A stretch of 64,000 nt of DNA from assembly GCF_041200175.1 (NCBI RefSeq), contig NZ_CP165727.1, positions 806,001 through 870,000 on the forward strand. The letters are read 5' to 3'. Below, piece after piece: positions 26,369 to 38,156 of this stretch (positions within the stretch are counted from its first letter, which is position 1; every line of letters begins with the position of its first letter). Under the pieces are notes generated by a model that did no database searches, was not told the origin of the DNA, and saw only the letters and a program-made list of their open reading frames with translations. The translations under genes were made by a program, and so were the position numbers. The DNA comes from Streptomyces sp. R33 (lineage in GTDB: Bacteria; Actinomycetota; Actinomycetes; Streptomycetales; Streptomycetaceae).

Positions 26369-26659
26369 GTGAGCAGGAGGAGTTCGACATACCCGGAGCG
26401 AACGCGGAGGCGTACACCGAGGTGGACTCCGAAGTGGCCGTTGCAGGCCGACGGACCGTGGTCGCTTCGCGTCGAGCCCCTTCCCGAGGAGCACCTCGAA
26501 CTGTGCGGCCTCCGCCCCCACGGAGCACTTCTCGTCCGGCCCGACGGCCACATAGGCGCCCGCTGGCGCGACGGCCCCCCGAGCGACTGCGCCCTCCGCC
26601 ACGCCGTGACCACGACCACGCACTCGGCATCCCCCGGCACTGGCGGACGTACGCGCTAG
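26369..26659 (+). pseudogene. C-terminal remnant of an FAD monooxygenase
   Basis: One frame reads LRVEPLPEEHLELCGLRPHGALLVRPDGHIGARWRDG, matching the C-terminal thioredoxin-like end of aromatic-hydroxylating FAD monooxygenases (xALxRPDGxxAWR). No FAD-binding domain precedes it, and the bases at 26332-26420 make no sense as protein. The frame stops at the TAG within the IS target duplication CTAG. A decayed monooxygenase tail is the best reading. Confidence 0.4.
26656..26659. repeat. left target-site duplication CTAG
   Basis: CTAG directly abuts the left end of the insertion sequence and is repeated at 28102-28105. A 4-bp YTAR-type duplication is typical of the IS701 family. Confidence 0.75.
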
Positions 26660-26684
26660 TAGGGCTTGGTCAGGTCGGGGCTGG
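26660..26684 (+). repeat. left terminal inverted repeat of the IS
   Basis: 25 bp beginning TAGGGCTTGG and ending GGGGCTGG; it is the exact reverse complement of 28077-28101. Confidence 0.9.
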
Positions 26685-26724
26685 TGTTGCGTGTCCTGGG
26701 GGTTTGGTGTGGCGTTGAGGACGT

Positions 26725-27990
26725 GTGACACCGGAGGAAATCGCATCCGTACGTGCCGAGTTGGAGGACTTCGCGGCAGAGGTCTTCGAGCCGTTCGCGA
26801 GAAACGACCAGCGTCGGTGGGGGCAGGTCTACCTGCGGGGTCTCCTCACTGACGGGCAGCGTAAGTCGGTCGAGCCGATGGCTGCCCGGCTGGGTGAGGA
26901 CGGGAACCGGCAGGCGCTGGCCCACTTCGTGACTACGAGCCCCTGGGATCCGGCGCATGTGCGGGCCCGGCTGGCCTGGAGGATGGAAAAGGCGATCCGA
27001 CCCACCGCGGTGGTCGTCGACGACACCGGGTTCCTCAAGGACGGCAACGCCTCGGCGTGTGTGTCCCGGCAGTACACCGGCACTGCCGGCAAGGTCACCA
27101 ACTGCCAGGTGGGCGTGTCCCTGCACCTGGCCTCCGACCATGCCTCAGCGGCGGTCGACTGGCGGCTCTTCCTGCCCGAAAACTGGGCGCCCGAGTCCGT
27201 GAAGGCGGACCCGGACAAGGTCGCCCGCCGCGCCGCCTGCGGCATTCCCGACGACATCGGGCACGTGGAGAAGTGGCAGCTCGCACTCGACATGCTCGAC
27301 GAGACCCGCTCGTGGGGCATCGAGGTGCCGCTGGCCATCGCGGACGCCGGATACGGTGACGCGGCGGCGTTCCGGCACGGCGTGCAGGCCCGCGGCCTCA
27401 ACTACGTGGTGGGCATCTCCACCACCCTCTCCGCCCAGCCCGGCGAAGCCGTGCCAGTCGCCGAACCGTACTCCGGGACCGGGCGCCCGCCGGTGGCGAA
27501 GTACCCCGACCCGCCGCGGTCGGTGAAACAGCTCGTCATCGCGGCGGGCCGGAAGGCAGCGAAACCGGTGCAGTGGCGTGAGGGCTCCCGGCCCGGCACG
27601 GGCCGCAGTGGCTTCAAGCGGATGTACTCGCGGTTCGTCACCTTGCGGATCCGGCCTGCCGGGCGCCAGACCCGGCAGGCCGTTGACGGCCCGGAACTGC
27701 CCGAGTGCTGGCTGCTGGCCGAATGGCCCGCCGGCCAGGCCGAGCCGGTCCAGTTCTGGCTGTCCGACCTGCCCGCAGACACCCCGCTGACCACCCTGGT
27801 CCGCCTGGCCAAGCTCCGCTGGCGCATCGAGCACGACTACCGCGAGATGAAGCAGGCCTTGGGCCTGGCCCATTTCGAGGGCCGCACCTGGAACGGCTGG
27901 CACCATCACGTCACCCTCGTCTCCGTCGCGCATGCCTTCTGCACCCTGCAACGACTGGCCCAAGCCCCAAAAGACACGGCGCCGGCCTGA
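26725..27990 (+). CDS. IS701-family DDE transposase (frame 0 product)
   Basis: A 421-aa transposase catalysing IS excision and insertion. Acidic residues of the DDE triad lie in VVVDDTGFLKDG, IADAGYGDAAAF and RIEHDYREMKQALGLAHFEGR. GTG 26725 follows GAGGA. The frame stops at 27990, but the -1 frame continues as LSLYRIVRELQTLLATW, then CPTCQRG, the usual family C-terminus, and stops at 28089-28091 inside the right inverted repeat. A C CCA AAA heptamer at 27966-27972 in the correct phase could shift ribosomes by -1. Either programmed frameshifting or a mutation explains the split. Confidence 0.88.
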   Translation: MTPEEIASVRAELEDFAAEVFEPFARNDQRRWGQVYLRGLLTDGQRKSVEPMAARLGEDGNRQALAHFVTTSPWDPAHVRARLAWRMEKAIRPTAVVVDDTGFLKDGNASACVSRQYTGTAGKVTNCQVGVSLHLASDHASAAVDWRLFLPENWAPESVKADPDKVARRAACGIPDDIGHVEKWQLALDMLDETRSWGIEVPLAIADAGYGDAAAFRHGVQARGLNYVVGISTTLSAQPGEAVPVAEPYSGTGRPPVAKYPDPPRSVKQLVIAAGRKAAKPVQWREGSRPGTGRSGFKRMYSRFVTLRIRPAGRQTRQAVDGPELPECWLLAEWPAGQAEPVQFWLSDLPADTPLTTLVRLAKLRWRIEHDYREMKQALGLAHFEGRTWNGWHHHVTLVSVAHAFCTLQRLAQAPKDTAPA

Positions 27991-28091
27991 GCCTCTACCG
28001 AATCGTCCGCGAGCTACAGACCCTCCTCGCGACATGGACCGGCGTCTGCCCCACCTGTCAACGCGGCATACCCACCCCAGCCCCGACCTGA
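27966..28091 (+). other. -1 frame extension of the transposase with slippery heptamer
   Basis: The heptamer CCCAAAA (27966-27972) lies as C CCA AAA in the transposase frame, the canonical X XXY YYZ pattern. A -1 slip would replace the last six residues (DTAPA-type end) by about 40 residues rich in family signatures. Just downstream, GGCGCCGGCC (27978-27987) is GC-rich and could form a stimulatory structure, though I see no clear stem. Confidence 0.5.
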
Positions 28092-28101
28092 CCAAGCCCT
28101 A
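28077..28101 (-). repeat. right terminal inverted repeat of the IS
   Basis: The exact reverse complement of the left 25-bp end. It contains the TGA stop of the -1 frame transposase extension and is followed by the CTAG duplication at 28102-28105. Confidence 0.9.
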
Positions 28102-28115
28102 CTAGGGTGCCGGCC

Positions 28116-28790
28116 ATGAACGGTGATCGGATACGGGTCGAGCAGACCCTCACGGCCTGGCACAGGATCGAGACGTGGCTCGGGGAGTACGCGCCGCGGA
28201 GCCACCGGCGTCTGCCGCCACCGGCCTCCGAGGAGGAGATCCGGGCTGTGGAACGGGAGCTCGACCTGGTGATCCCCGCCGATGTCCGGGCGTTCTACCG
28301 GCTCCACAACGGCACCGGCCCCGACGCCGACTTCGAGTGGCCGACCTGGGACGGTCCGCTGCCGATCCCCGAAGGCGCGTGGGATCCCAAGCAGGACCCC
28401 AGCGGATACGTCCTGCCGGACGGTGGGATCGGGCCGCTGGAGAAGGTGACGTACTGGATCGACGGACCGGCCGGGTACGGGCGTGAGGAAGAGCCGCAGC
28501 AGCGGTATCTGGCTTTCGTCGCGTCGGACCCGGACGGGTTCTACGGGCTGTTCGCCGATTGCACCCCCGGCGCGGGGTACGGCGGACTCGGCAGTTACGC
28601 CGAGGCCGACGTACCCACGCCGGGGAGCTGGCCGTCGTTCGCCGCGTACCTGACCGCCGTGGCGGACGCGTTGCACGACGGGCGGGGCGTCGGTACGGAC
28701 ACGGACGTGCCGGGTGTCCTGCACCGGTCCTTGCTCTGGGACGATCCGCGGTCGCCGTCGCAGCAGGACTGGGAGCCGTTCCGGGGATAG
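28116..28790 (+). CDS. SMI1/KNR4 family protein
   Basis: A 224-aa SMI1/KNR4 (SUKH-fold) protein. The family start ASEEEIRAVERELDLVIPADVRAFYRLHNGTGPDADFEWP is clear, and ends with PSFAAYLTAVADALHDG. In bacteria this fold occurs in immunity proteins of polymorphic toxins and in stand-alone regulatory proteins; no toxin gene is adjacent. The start ATG 28116 lies 10 bp past the IS target duplication, so the element has displaced its promoter and any ribosome site. Expression may now depend on IS read-through. Confidence 0.82.
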   Translation: MNGDRIRVEQTLTAWHRIETWLGEYAPRSHRRLPPPASEEEIRAVERELDLVIPADVRAFYRLHNGTGPDADFEWPTWDGPLPIPEGAWDPKQDPSGYVLPDGGIGPLEKVTYWIDGPAGYGREEEPQQRYLAFVASDPDGFYGLFADCTPGAGYGGLGSYAEADVPTPGSWPSFAAYLTAVADALHDGRGVGTDTDVPGVLHRSLLWDDPRSPSQQDWEPFRG

Positions 28791-28803
28791 CCGCCGGCGC
28801 CGG

Positions 28804-29169
28804 TCAGGGTCCTTCGTCGTACGTTCCCGCCTCCACCTCGAGGGCGAGCTGCTGGAGCACCTCGATCGACGAGATGTCCGTCCGGCCGCCGTCGTGCGCC
28901 ATGGCGAGACTGGTGAAGGCCAGGCTGAATCCGGCGACCATCGTGTGCAGCGCCGGTCCCAGGGCCTCCGCGACGAGGCGGGCCACCTGCTGCGGCGACG
29001 AGTCGGCCGGCACGCTGATCGAGGGCAGCATCTCGTTCAGCAACTGGGTGACGACCCCCGCTTCCGTCTCGGGACCGTCGTCGTCCTCGCCGGCCTCGGC
29101 CGCCCGGCGGATCTCCTGGGCTTCCGTGAGGATGCCGATGACTCGCTTGAGGACCTCTGCACGTTCCAT
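28804..29169 (-). CDS. hypothetical protein, 121 aa
   Basis: Not recognised. A helical, acidic soluble protein: MERAEVLKRVIGILTEAQEI, an Asp/Glu-rich stretch (EAGEDDDGPETEAG), a long mildly hydrophobic helix (LVAEALGPALHTMVAGFSLAF) and SSIEVLQQLALEVEAGTYDE. The ATG at 29169 starts the conserved-looking part. It is convergent with the SMI1/KNR4 gene (13-bp gap) and divergent from the fusion-gene operon. Confidence 0.55.
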   Translation of the reverse strand: MERAEVLKRVIGILTEAQEIRRAAEAGEDDDGPETEAGVVTQLLNEMLPSISVPADSSPQQVARLVAEALGPALHTMVAGFSLAFTSLAMAHDGGRTDISSIEVLQQLALEVEAGTYDEGP

Positions 29170-29324
29170 CTTCGGAGCGTAACTCCAGCCCGCGCGGACC
29201 GGGCTCACGTTCCCGTATCTCCTCCTTCGCCGGTGGCCTGATGACCGGCGACGGCTCGTTCGGTGGCCGGGTCGGCCGTTAGGGTGAGTTGATCATTCCT
29301 TCCAGAAAGGCCACGCGGCGCACA

Positions 29325-30269
29325 GTGACCGAATCACGCCCCCACACTCTGTTCTCCTTCGGCACGCTGATGGACGGGAGGGTCCAGACCGCTCTCTTCG
29401 GCCGAGCCGTGCCGACTGCCCCGGCGTCGCTGGCCGGCTACACCACCCGGCCCCTGCCGATCACCGACCCGGACGTGATCGCCGCCAGTGGCCTCGACGT
29501 CCATCTGATCCTGGAGCGCAAGATCGGCGCGGCGGTCGAGGGCGCCGTCCTCCACCTCACCGACCAGGACCTGGCCGCGGCCGACGCCTACGAGGTCGAC
29601 GACTACGCCCGCCGACGGGTGGTCCTCACCTCCGGGGAGAGCACCTGGGCCTACCTGGACGCGAAGCCGCTGCGCTCCGCCCAGCGCATCGTGATCGTGG
29701 GCGACAGCATCGCCTACGGGCGCTGTGATCCGCAGGGAGGATGGGCAGGCCGCCTGGCGGCTGCCCACATCGCGGCGAACGAGGCCGAACACCGCCTCTT
29801 CAACCTGGCCATACCCGGCAGCACCCTCACGGATGTCAGCGAGCAGACACCCGCACTGCTGGGCCCGCGCCTGCCGGACACCCTCCTCGTCGCCGCCGGT
29901 ATCAACGACTGCGCGCTGCCGCTCGCCGTCGCGCAGACGCATGCCGACGGGCCGGCGCCGGCGCACCTCGCGGACCGTCTCGGCTCGCTGGCCGCCACGG
30001 CCCTCGGGCACAACGCACGACTCGTCGTCGCGGGACCGACATGGATCGACGAAGCACGCACCCGCGACTACGAGGGCCTGCGATTCACCCGGGCACGAGC
30101 GCTGGAACTTCGCGCATCCCTGCGGGCCTGGTGCGACGGCAACCACGTCGACTTCCTCGACATGTGGGAGCCTCTGCGCGAGAAAAGCGAACTGCTCGTC
30201 GACGGCCTGCACCCCACCCCCCAAGGGCACGAGGCGGTCTACCGGCATCTCAACGCCCTCAGTCGCTGA
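29325..30269 (+). CDS. gamma-glutamylcyclotransferase-like/SGNH hydrolase fusion
   Basis: A 314-aa two-domain enzyme. Residues 1-115 are an AIG2/GGCT-like domain: LFSFGTLM (9-16) is the substrate loop and Glu90 in ADAYEVDDY is the expected catalytic acid. Residues 118-314 are an SGNH/GDSL hydrolase: GDSIAYG (126-132), IPGSTLTD (oxyanion Gly), GIND (192-195) and DGLH (Asp293, His296) supply all four blocks. It could open or form a gamma-glutamyl-type amide and hydrolyse an ester. GTG 29325 begins the family homology; TTG 29289 is an alternative. First gene of a three-gene operon. Confidence 0.8.
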   Translation: MTESRPHTLFSFGTLMDGRVQTALFGRAVPTAPASLAGYTTRPLPITDPDVIAASGLDVHLILERKIGAAVEGAVLHLTDQDLAAADAYEVDDYARRRVVLTSGESTWAYLDAKPLRSAQRIVIVGDSIAYGRCDPQGGWAGRLAAAHIAANEAEHRLFNLAIPGSTLTDVSEQTPALLGPRLPDTLLVAAGINDCALPLAVAQTHADGPAPAHLADRLGSLAATALGHNARLVVAGPTWIDEARTRDYEGLRFTRARALELRASLRAWCDGNHVDFLDMWEPLREKSELLVDGLHPTPQGHEAVYRHLNALSR

Positions 30270-30279
30270 GGAACACGGC

Positions 30280-31484
30280 GTGAACGACTCGAACGGACTG
30301 GGCTTCTACATACCCGGAGTCCTGCTGCTCGTGGCCGCGGGCCTCAAGCTCCCCGCCCTCTGGCGCAACCCCCGCGACGAACTCCTGCGGTCCGTCTGCA
30401 TCCTCCTCGCGCTGGCGACCGCCGTGTTCGGGTTCACCGCGATCCCCACGATCGTCGCGGTCAACCGGATCACCGGAGTCCCGAACGCCGCCGCACCCCT
30501 CGTGTTCTCGCTGCTCACGGCCTTCTCCGGGGCCAACATCGTGCTCATCTTCCGCTGGAGCAGCGGCCCGGAGGACGCCGAGCGGACACGCCGGCGGTCC
30601 CGGCTGTGCAACGCGGTCACCCTTGTGGTGATCGCGGCCATCAACGTGCTCTTCGCGCTCGGTGACGCCCCCGTCGAGCGCCTGCGCGATCTGGACACGT
30701 ACTACGCGTCCACGCCGTACATCAGGGAGATGATCCTCCTCTACCTCGCGGCCCACACCACGGCAGCCGTCACCATGACGCTTCTGTGCCGGAGGTGGGC
30801 GCGCGAGGTCCACGGCGCGCTCCGCTCCGGGCTCGGCCTGATCGCCGGCGGGTACGTGCTCAACCTCCTGTACGACATCGCCAAGTTCACTGCGATCGGG
30901 GCCCACTGGGCGGGCAGCGACGACTGGGACGCCCTCAGCTCGGAGATCGCACCGGCCCTCGCCTCCGTGTCCGCGCTCCTGATCGCGACCGGGTTCGTCC
31001 TGCCGCTCGTCTCCCAGCACGTGACGGCCCGATGGCGGATGTGGCGCCGGTACCGCCGCCTCCGCCCGCTGTCCCAGGAACTCAAGGGGGCGACACGGCG
31101 CAGCATCGACCTGGCCGGCGGGGCCTGGACGTCCATCGAGATCCGGCTGACCCAGCGTGAGTCGGACATCCACGACGGGATCCTCGCGGTCAGTCCCTAT
31201 CTGCAGGCCGGCGTACGGGAACAGGCGCTCCGGGAGGAACTGGAAGCCGGTCGTCCGGCCGACGAGGCTGCGGCCGTCGCCGACGCCGCCGCTCTGGCGA
31301 GTGCCGTCGTCCTCTGGGGCCGCGCGCAGAACGCGCCCGGGGAAGAGCCGGTGTCACGGGCCGCGAGCCCGGTCCTGACCTCGCCGAACAGCCCTCAGGG
31401 ACTGGTCCGCATGTCCCAGGCGCTGACCCGGTCGGCCACCGTCCGTTCCTGCCGGCGGAGCGCCGTCGTGGCGAGCAGCACAGC

Positions 31485-31488
<4 letters not shown>
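30280..31488 (+). CDS. MAB_1171c-family membrane protein
   Basis: A 402-aa protein whose first 250 residues form seven membrane segments (about 8-28, 36-60, 70-92, 110-128, 148-170, 182-206, 222-246). A cytoplasmic domain follows, containing LSQELKGATRRSIDL and EIRLTQRESDIHDGILAVSPYL, the hallmark of the MAB_1171c group (annotated putative transporters, unproven). The C-terminus is helical, with an RMSQALTRSATV end. It starts 10 bp after the fusion gene and its stop overlaps the FAD gene's ATG, so all three are one transcription unit. Confidence 0.78.
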
Positions 31489-33010
<1,522 letters not shown>

Positions 33011-33014
<4 letters not shown>

Positions 33015-33928
33015 CGACCGGTCCGGCCCGACGCATCGGCCAGAATCGCCTCGAGGCGCGCCCGGCATTCGGCGACGAAGGCGGGGTAGGTGTGCCAGTA
33101 GTACGGGATGCCGCTCACGGCGACCGCGATCGCCCAGGCGCGGGCGCGGACCCAGGTCGCTTCATCGAGATCCAGGGAGTTCCAGTAGGCCTGTCGGGCT
33201 CGGGGCGGCAGGTCCCAGACGGTGGCGTGCTCGGCGTCGGGGAAGCCGACCGACAGGGCTCCGAAGTCGATGACCGCGTGGAGCCTGCCCTCCCGGACCA
33301 GGAGGTTGGTGGGCTTGAGGTCGCCGTGCAGCCACACGTGGGGCCCGGAGGGCTCGGGCAGCACGAGCGCGCTGCGCCACAGCTGTTCCAGCGCATCGAT
33401 GTCGAGCTCCGCACCCACGGTGGCGCGGCAGTCGTCGAGGGATCTGCCGAACCATCCGTCGCAGGCCTGCAGGCTGCCACCGCGGTACCAACTGAGGTCA
33501 TCCGTACGAGTCGCCCCCATGAGGTCGATGGCGTGGAGTTCGCGCACGACCGCCGCCAGGTCGGCTCCGAAGGCGGCCCAGTCCCGGACGGTGTCCGGAC
33601 CTGCTTCGTCGCCGTCGAACCAGCGGTAGACGGACCAGACGAGCGGGAAGGCATCGGTGGGCGTCCCGGCGTGGACGGGCTCGGGGACGGGAAACGCGAG
33701 GCGGGATGCCAGGCGAGGGAGCCACTCCTGTTCCTTGTGCACGGACCGGGCGTTGTCGGCGGTGCGCGGGAGCCGCACGACCAGGTCGTCGCCGAGCCGG
33801 AACATGACGTTGTCCGTTCCCGCACCGGCCGGCGACAGAGGCAGGCCGGCCCACTCCGGGCGCTGTGCCTCCAGCAGCGTCCTGACGAGCGCCTGGTCGA
33901 TCGGGACCTCATTGTGGTGAAGCGTCAC
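33011..33928 (-). CDS. aminoglycoside phosphotransferase family protein
   Basis: A 305-aa APH/choline-kinase-fold kinase. The nucleotide-binding lobe has MFRLGDDLVVRLPR. The catalytic loop VWLHGDLKPTNLLV carries the Brenner-type His-Gly-Asp and Asn. AVIDFGALSVGFPDAEH is the metal-binding DFG-like motif. Members phosphorylate aminoglycosides, sugars or metabolites; this branch (FTAP-type 'phosphotransferase enzyme family') is not proven to give resistance. It overlaps the FAD gene end by 4 bp in convergent orientation. Confidence 0.82.
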
Positions 33929-34003
33929 ATCCGCAGCTTCTCCGGTGGACGGGACGGTGGCCAGTGATTTTCATTCCAGGGGGCGTTGTCAGTGGCGGCT
34001 GAC

Positions 34004-34672
34004 ATGATCCCTGGTGTGTCTGATACCACCCGTGCCATTGCCGAGTACTGGGACGCGGCCGCAGCTGCGTTCGACGACGAGCCGGATCACGGCCTGCGTC
34101 AGGAGCACACCCGCACCGCGTGGGCCCGGATCATGAAATCGTGGTTCCCCCTCGGGCCGGCCGATGTGCTCGATGTCGGCTGCGGTACCGGGTCGTTGTC
34201 GCTGTTGCTGGCCGAGGCCGGGCACCGGGTCACCGGCGTGGACCTGGCGCCCCGGATGGTGGAGCAGGCCGGGGCCAAGCTCACGGCCGCGGGCCTTGCG
34301 GTCCGGTTCCTCGTCGGCGACGCCGCCGCTCCGCCGACGGGGCAGGAGCGGTACGACGTCGTACTCTCACGGCACCTGTTGTGGACCCTGCCCGATCCCG
34401 AGGCCGCGCTGCGGGAGTGGGTCGCGCGCCTCGGCCCGGGAGGCCGGCTGGTGCTGGTCGAAGGGCGGTGGCGGGAAGCGGGCCAGAGCGGCGTGCCGTA
34501 CGTCGCCGGAGCCGAGTCACTGCCCTGGCACGGCGGTATCACCGCCGAGGACCTGGCCGCCGCCGTCCGTCCCCTCGTATCCGGCCTGCGCATCGAACCG
34601 CTCAGCGGCGACGCCGCGTTGTGGGGCGGACCCGTGACCGACGAGAGGTACGCGCTGATCGCCCTGGCCTGA
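34004..34672 (+). CDS. class I SAM-dependent methyltransferase
   Basis: A 222-aa methyltransferase. Motif I is VLDVGCGTGSLSLLLAEAG, followed by VTGVDLAPRMVEQA (SAM ribose acid), VRFLVGDAAAPP and DVVLSRHLLWTLPDPEAAL. The substrate-binding part is short, so a small-molecule target is likely. The start is uncertain: ATG 34004, TTG 33986 or GTG 34016 are all in frame, and no ribosome site decides. It is divergent from the phosphotransferase gene; no other operon partner. Confidence 0.82.
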   Translation: MIPGVSDTTRAIAEYWDAAAAAFDDEPDHGLRQEHTRTAWARIMKSWFPLGPADVLDVGCGTGSLSLLLAEAGHRVTGVDLAPRMVEQAGAKLTAAGLAVRFLVGDAAAPPTGQERYDVVLSRHLLWTLPDPEAALREWVARLGPGGRLVLVEGRWREAGQSGVPYVAGAESLPWHGGITAEDLAAAVRPLVSGLRIEPLSGDAALWGGPVTDERYALIALA

Positions 34673-34681
34673 CCGGGGTGA

Positions 34682-35092
34682 CTAGGCGCAGGAGGGGCAC
34701 AGTCCGCGGTAGGTGACCTCGGCCTTGGACACCGTGAAGCCGAAGCGTTCCTCCGGCGGGAGGCCGGCAAGGGGATCGCCCGTGGGGTGGACGTCGCGGA
34801 TGGTGCCGCAGCGGGAGCACACCAGGTGGTGGTGCGGGTGGTGCGCGTTGGGGTCGTACCGCTTGGCGCGGCCGTCCGTGGACAGCTCCACCACCTCGCC
34901 GAGGGCGACCAGCTCGCCCAGGGCGTTGTAGACGGTGGCCCGCGAGATCTCCGGCAGCCGCTCCACCGCACGCGCATGCACCTCGTCGGCCGTCAGGTGC
35001 ACGTGGTCCCCGTCGAGCACCTCCGCAACGACACGCCGCTGGGAGGTCATCCGCCAGCCACGCCCGCGCAGTCGTTCCAGCAGGTCACTCAT
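34682..35092 (-). CDS. furA: Fur-family regulator, peroxide-responsive type
   Basis: A 136-aa Fur-family repressor. The winged helix covers residues 1-80 (MTSQRRVVAEVL, ISRATVYNALGELV). The dimer domain has the metal cluster HHPHHHLVCSRCG (Cys92, Cys95) and a final CPSC (Cys132, Cys135) for structural zinc. Adjacency to the catalase-peroxidase gene suggests a FurA/FurS-type redox sensor controlling katG. Known Streptomyces furA/furS genes lie co-directionally upstream of the catalase-peroxidase gene; here the two are divergent. Confidence 0.8.
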   Translation of the reverse strand: MSDLLERLRGRGWRMTSQRRVVAEVLDGDHVHLTADEVHARAVERLPEISRATVYNALGELVALGEVVELSTDGRAKRYDPNAHHPHHHLVCSRCGTIRDVHPTGDPLAGLPPEERFGFTVSKAEVTYRGLCPSCA

Positions 35093-35178
35093 CTCGGTTC
35101 ACCCATTCAGGTTCGGTGGGACACCCGGCGTTTGGAGAACGGTCCGGATCCCTATTGGTTATGGGTTTGTTGTGCTTC

Positions 35179-35206
35179 TTGACTTGGATTGAGTCCATCG
35201 TAGGAT
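35179..35206 (+). promoter_or_regulatory. katG promoter with overlapping candidate Fur operator
   Basis: TTGACT (35179-35184) and TAGGAT (35201-35206) with a 16-bp spacer form a good vegetative promoter about 100 bp upstream of katG. The segment GACTTGGATTGAGTCC carries a GACT/AGTC dyad overlapping the -35 box, a fitting place for the adjacent Fur-type repressor. No second obvious operator is seen near furA. Confidence 0.5.
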
Positions 35207-35284
35207 CGGTTCGGTCGGCAGCCAACCCTCACGACAGCCGCGCCCGTACGCCGCTTCCGCCACCGCACTTCCTTAGCAGCGTGA

Positions 35285-37540
<2,256 letters not shown>

Positions 37541-37545
37541 TTCGT

Positions 37546-37591
37546 GACGTCCGGGCCGGTCTGCCCTCACCGGCCGACCGGCCCGGGCGTC
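37546..37591. terminator. bidirectional terminator between katG and DUF6194 gene
   Basis: GACGTCCGGGCCGGTC (37546-37561) pairs with 37576-37591 with one G-U type difference; the loop is 14 nt. T-rich bases follow on the plus strand (CCTTCCTTTTC). Confidence 0.75.
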
Positions 37592-37601
37592 CCCTTCCTT
37601 T

Positions 37602-38093
37602 TCACCCCTGCGGGCCTCCGTCGCCCGTCGCCGTGCCCCTGCGCCGATCGTGGCGCGCACGCGCCAGGTGGTGCGCGTGGCGCAGCAGTTCACGCAGGGC
37701 CGTATCCGTGCGCCGGCCCGGATTCACCACGGCAAGCCAGCCGAGAGAGCCGTAGACCGGGTGCGCCAGCACGGTGTCCCCGGCGCCGGGGTCGCCGCCG
37801 GCGGCCGGATCGCGCGGCGCGCGGCCCGTCCGGCGGATGAACTCCTCCCTCCCGGCGGCGACGTTGACACGGAACGTGTCCGGCCGGTCCAGGCGCGACG
37901 CCGCGTCGCCCGGGTGGTCCTTCGTCACGATCGTCGCGAAGGGCTGGGCCGCTGTCGGGACGACGCCGTCGGGCGCGTGGTAGAAGAACGTGTCGCCCCA
38001 GCCGATTTCGGGCGATCCGTCGCCGGGCCCCGGCCTGACGGCCAGTACTCCCTCGAGGGCGCTCACGAAGTCGGTGATCTCGTCGATGGTCAT
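37602..38093 (-). CDS. DUF6194 family protein
   Basis: A 163-aa cytoplasmic protein of an actinomycete family without known function. It starts MTIDEITDFVSALEGVLAVR, then GWGDTFFYHAPDG, PFATIVTKDHPGDAASRLDRP, FRVNVAAGREEF and AHPVYGSLGWLAVVNPG. The end is Arg-rich. The fold looks like a small alpha/beta binding domain, as in YjbR-like proteins. The ATG at 38093 is the domain start; the longer frame upstream is antisense to the MerR gene. Divergent from the double-MerR gene by 63 bp. Confidence 0.75.
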   Translation of the reverse strand: MTIDEITDFVSALEGVLAVRPGPGDGSPEIGWGDTFFYHAPDGVVPTAAQPFATIVTKDHPGDAASRLDRPDTFRVNVAAGREEFIRRTGRAPRDPAAGGDPGAGDTVLAHPVYGSLGWLAVVNPGRRTDTALRELLRHAHHLARARHDRRRGTATGDGGPQG

Positions 38094-38098
38094 GTCCG

Positions 38099-38121
38099 CA
38101 AGCGTTTCATTAAAGTGCTTG
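38099..38121. promoter_or_regulatory. dyad in the merR/DUF6194 divergent promoter
   Basis: CAAGC (38099-38103) and GCTTG (38117-38121) flank a 13-bp A/T-rich centre (GTTTCATTAAAGT) in the only 63 bp between the two divergent genes. This is the likely operator of the double-MerR regulator, controlling both genes. Confidence 0.45.
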
Positions 38122-38156
38122 TGGAGACTTCGGCCGCAGTACGCGGGAGAAAATCG

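Larger units (their letters stand above)
26660..28101 (+). mobile_element. IS701-family insertion sequence, 1442 bp
   Basis: It has perfect 25-bp terminal inverted repeats starting TAGGGCTTGGTCAGG, flanking CTAG duplications and a single DDE transposase gene. Size, target preference and transposase type fit IS701. It separates a monooxygenase remnant from an SMI1/KNR4 gene whose ATG lies 10 bases beyond the right duplication. Rejoining the flanks gives acgcgCTAGggtgcc, so the insertion is simple, without flank deletion. Intact ends and duplication suggest recent arrival. Confidence 0.88.

Noticed and set aside
28116..29169. SMI1/KNR4 gene and its convergent neighbour as a toxin-immunity pair
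   Set aside because: The neighbour has no toxin features and is convergent rather than co-directional, so no toxin system is supported.
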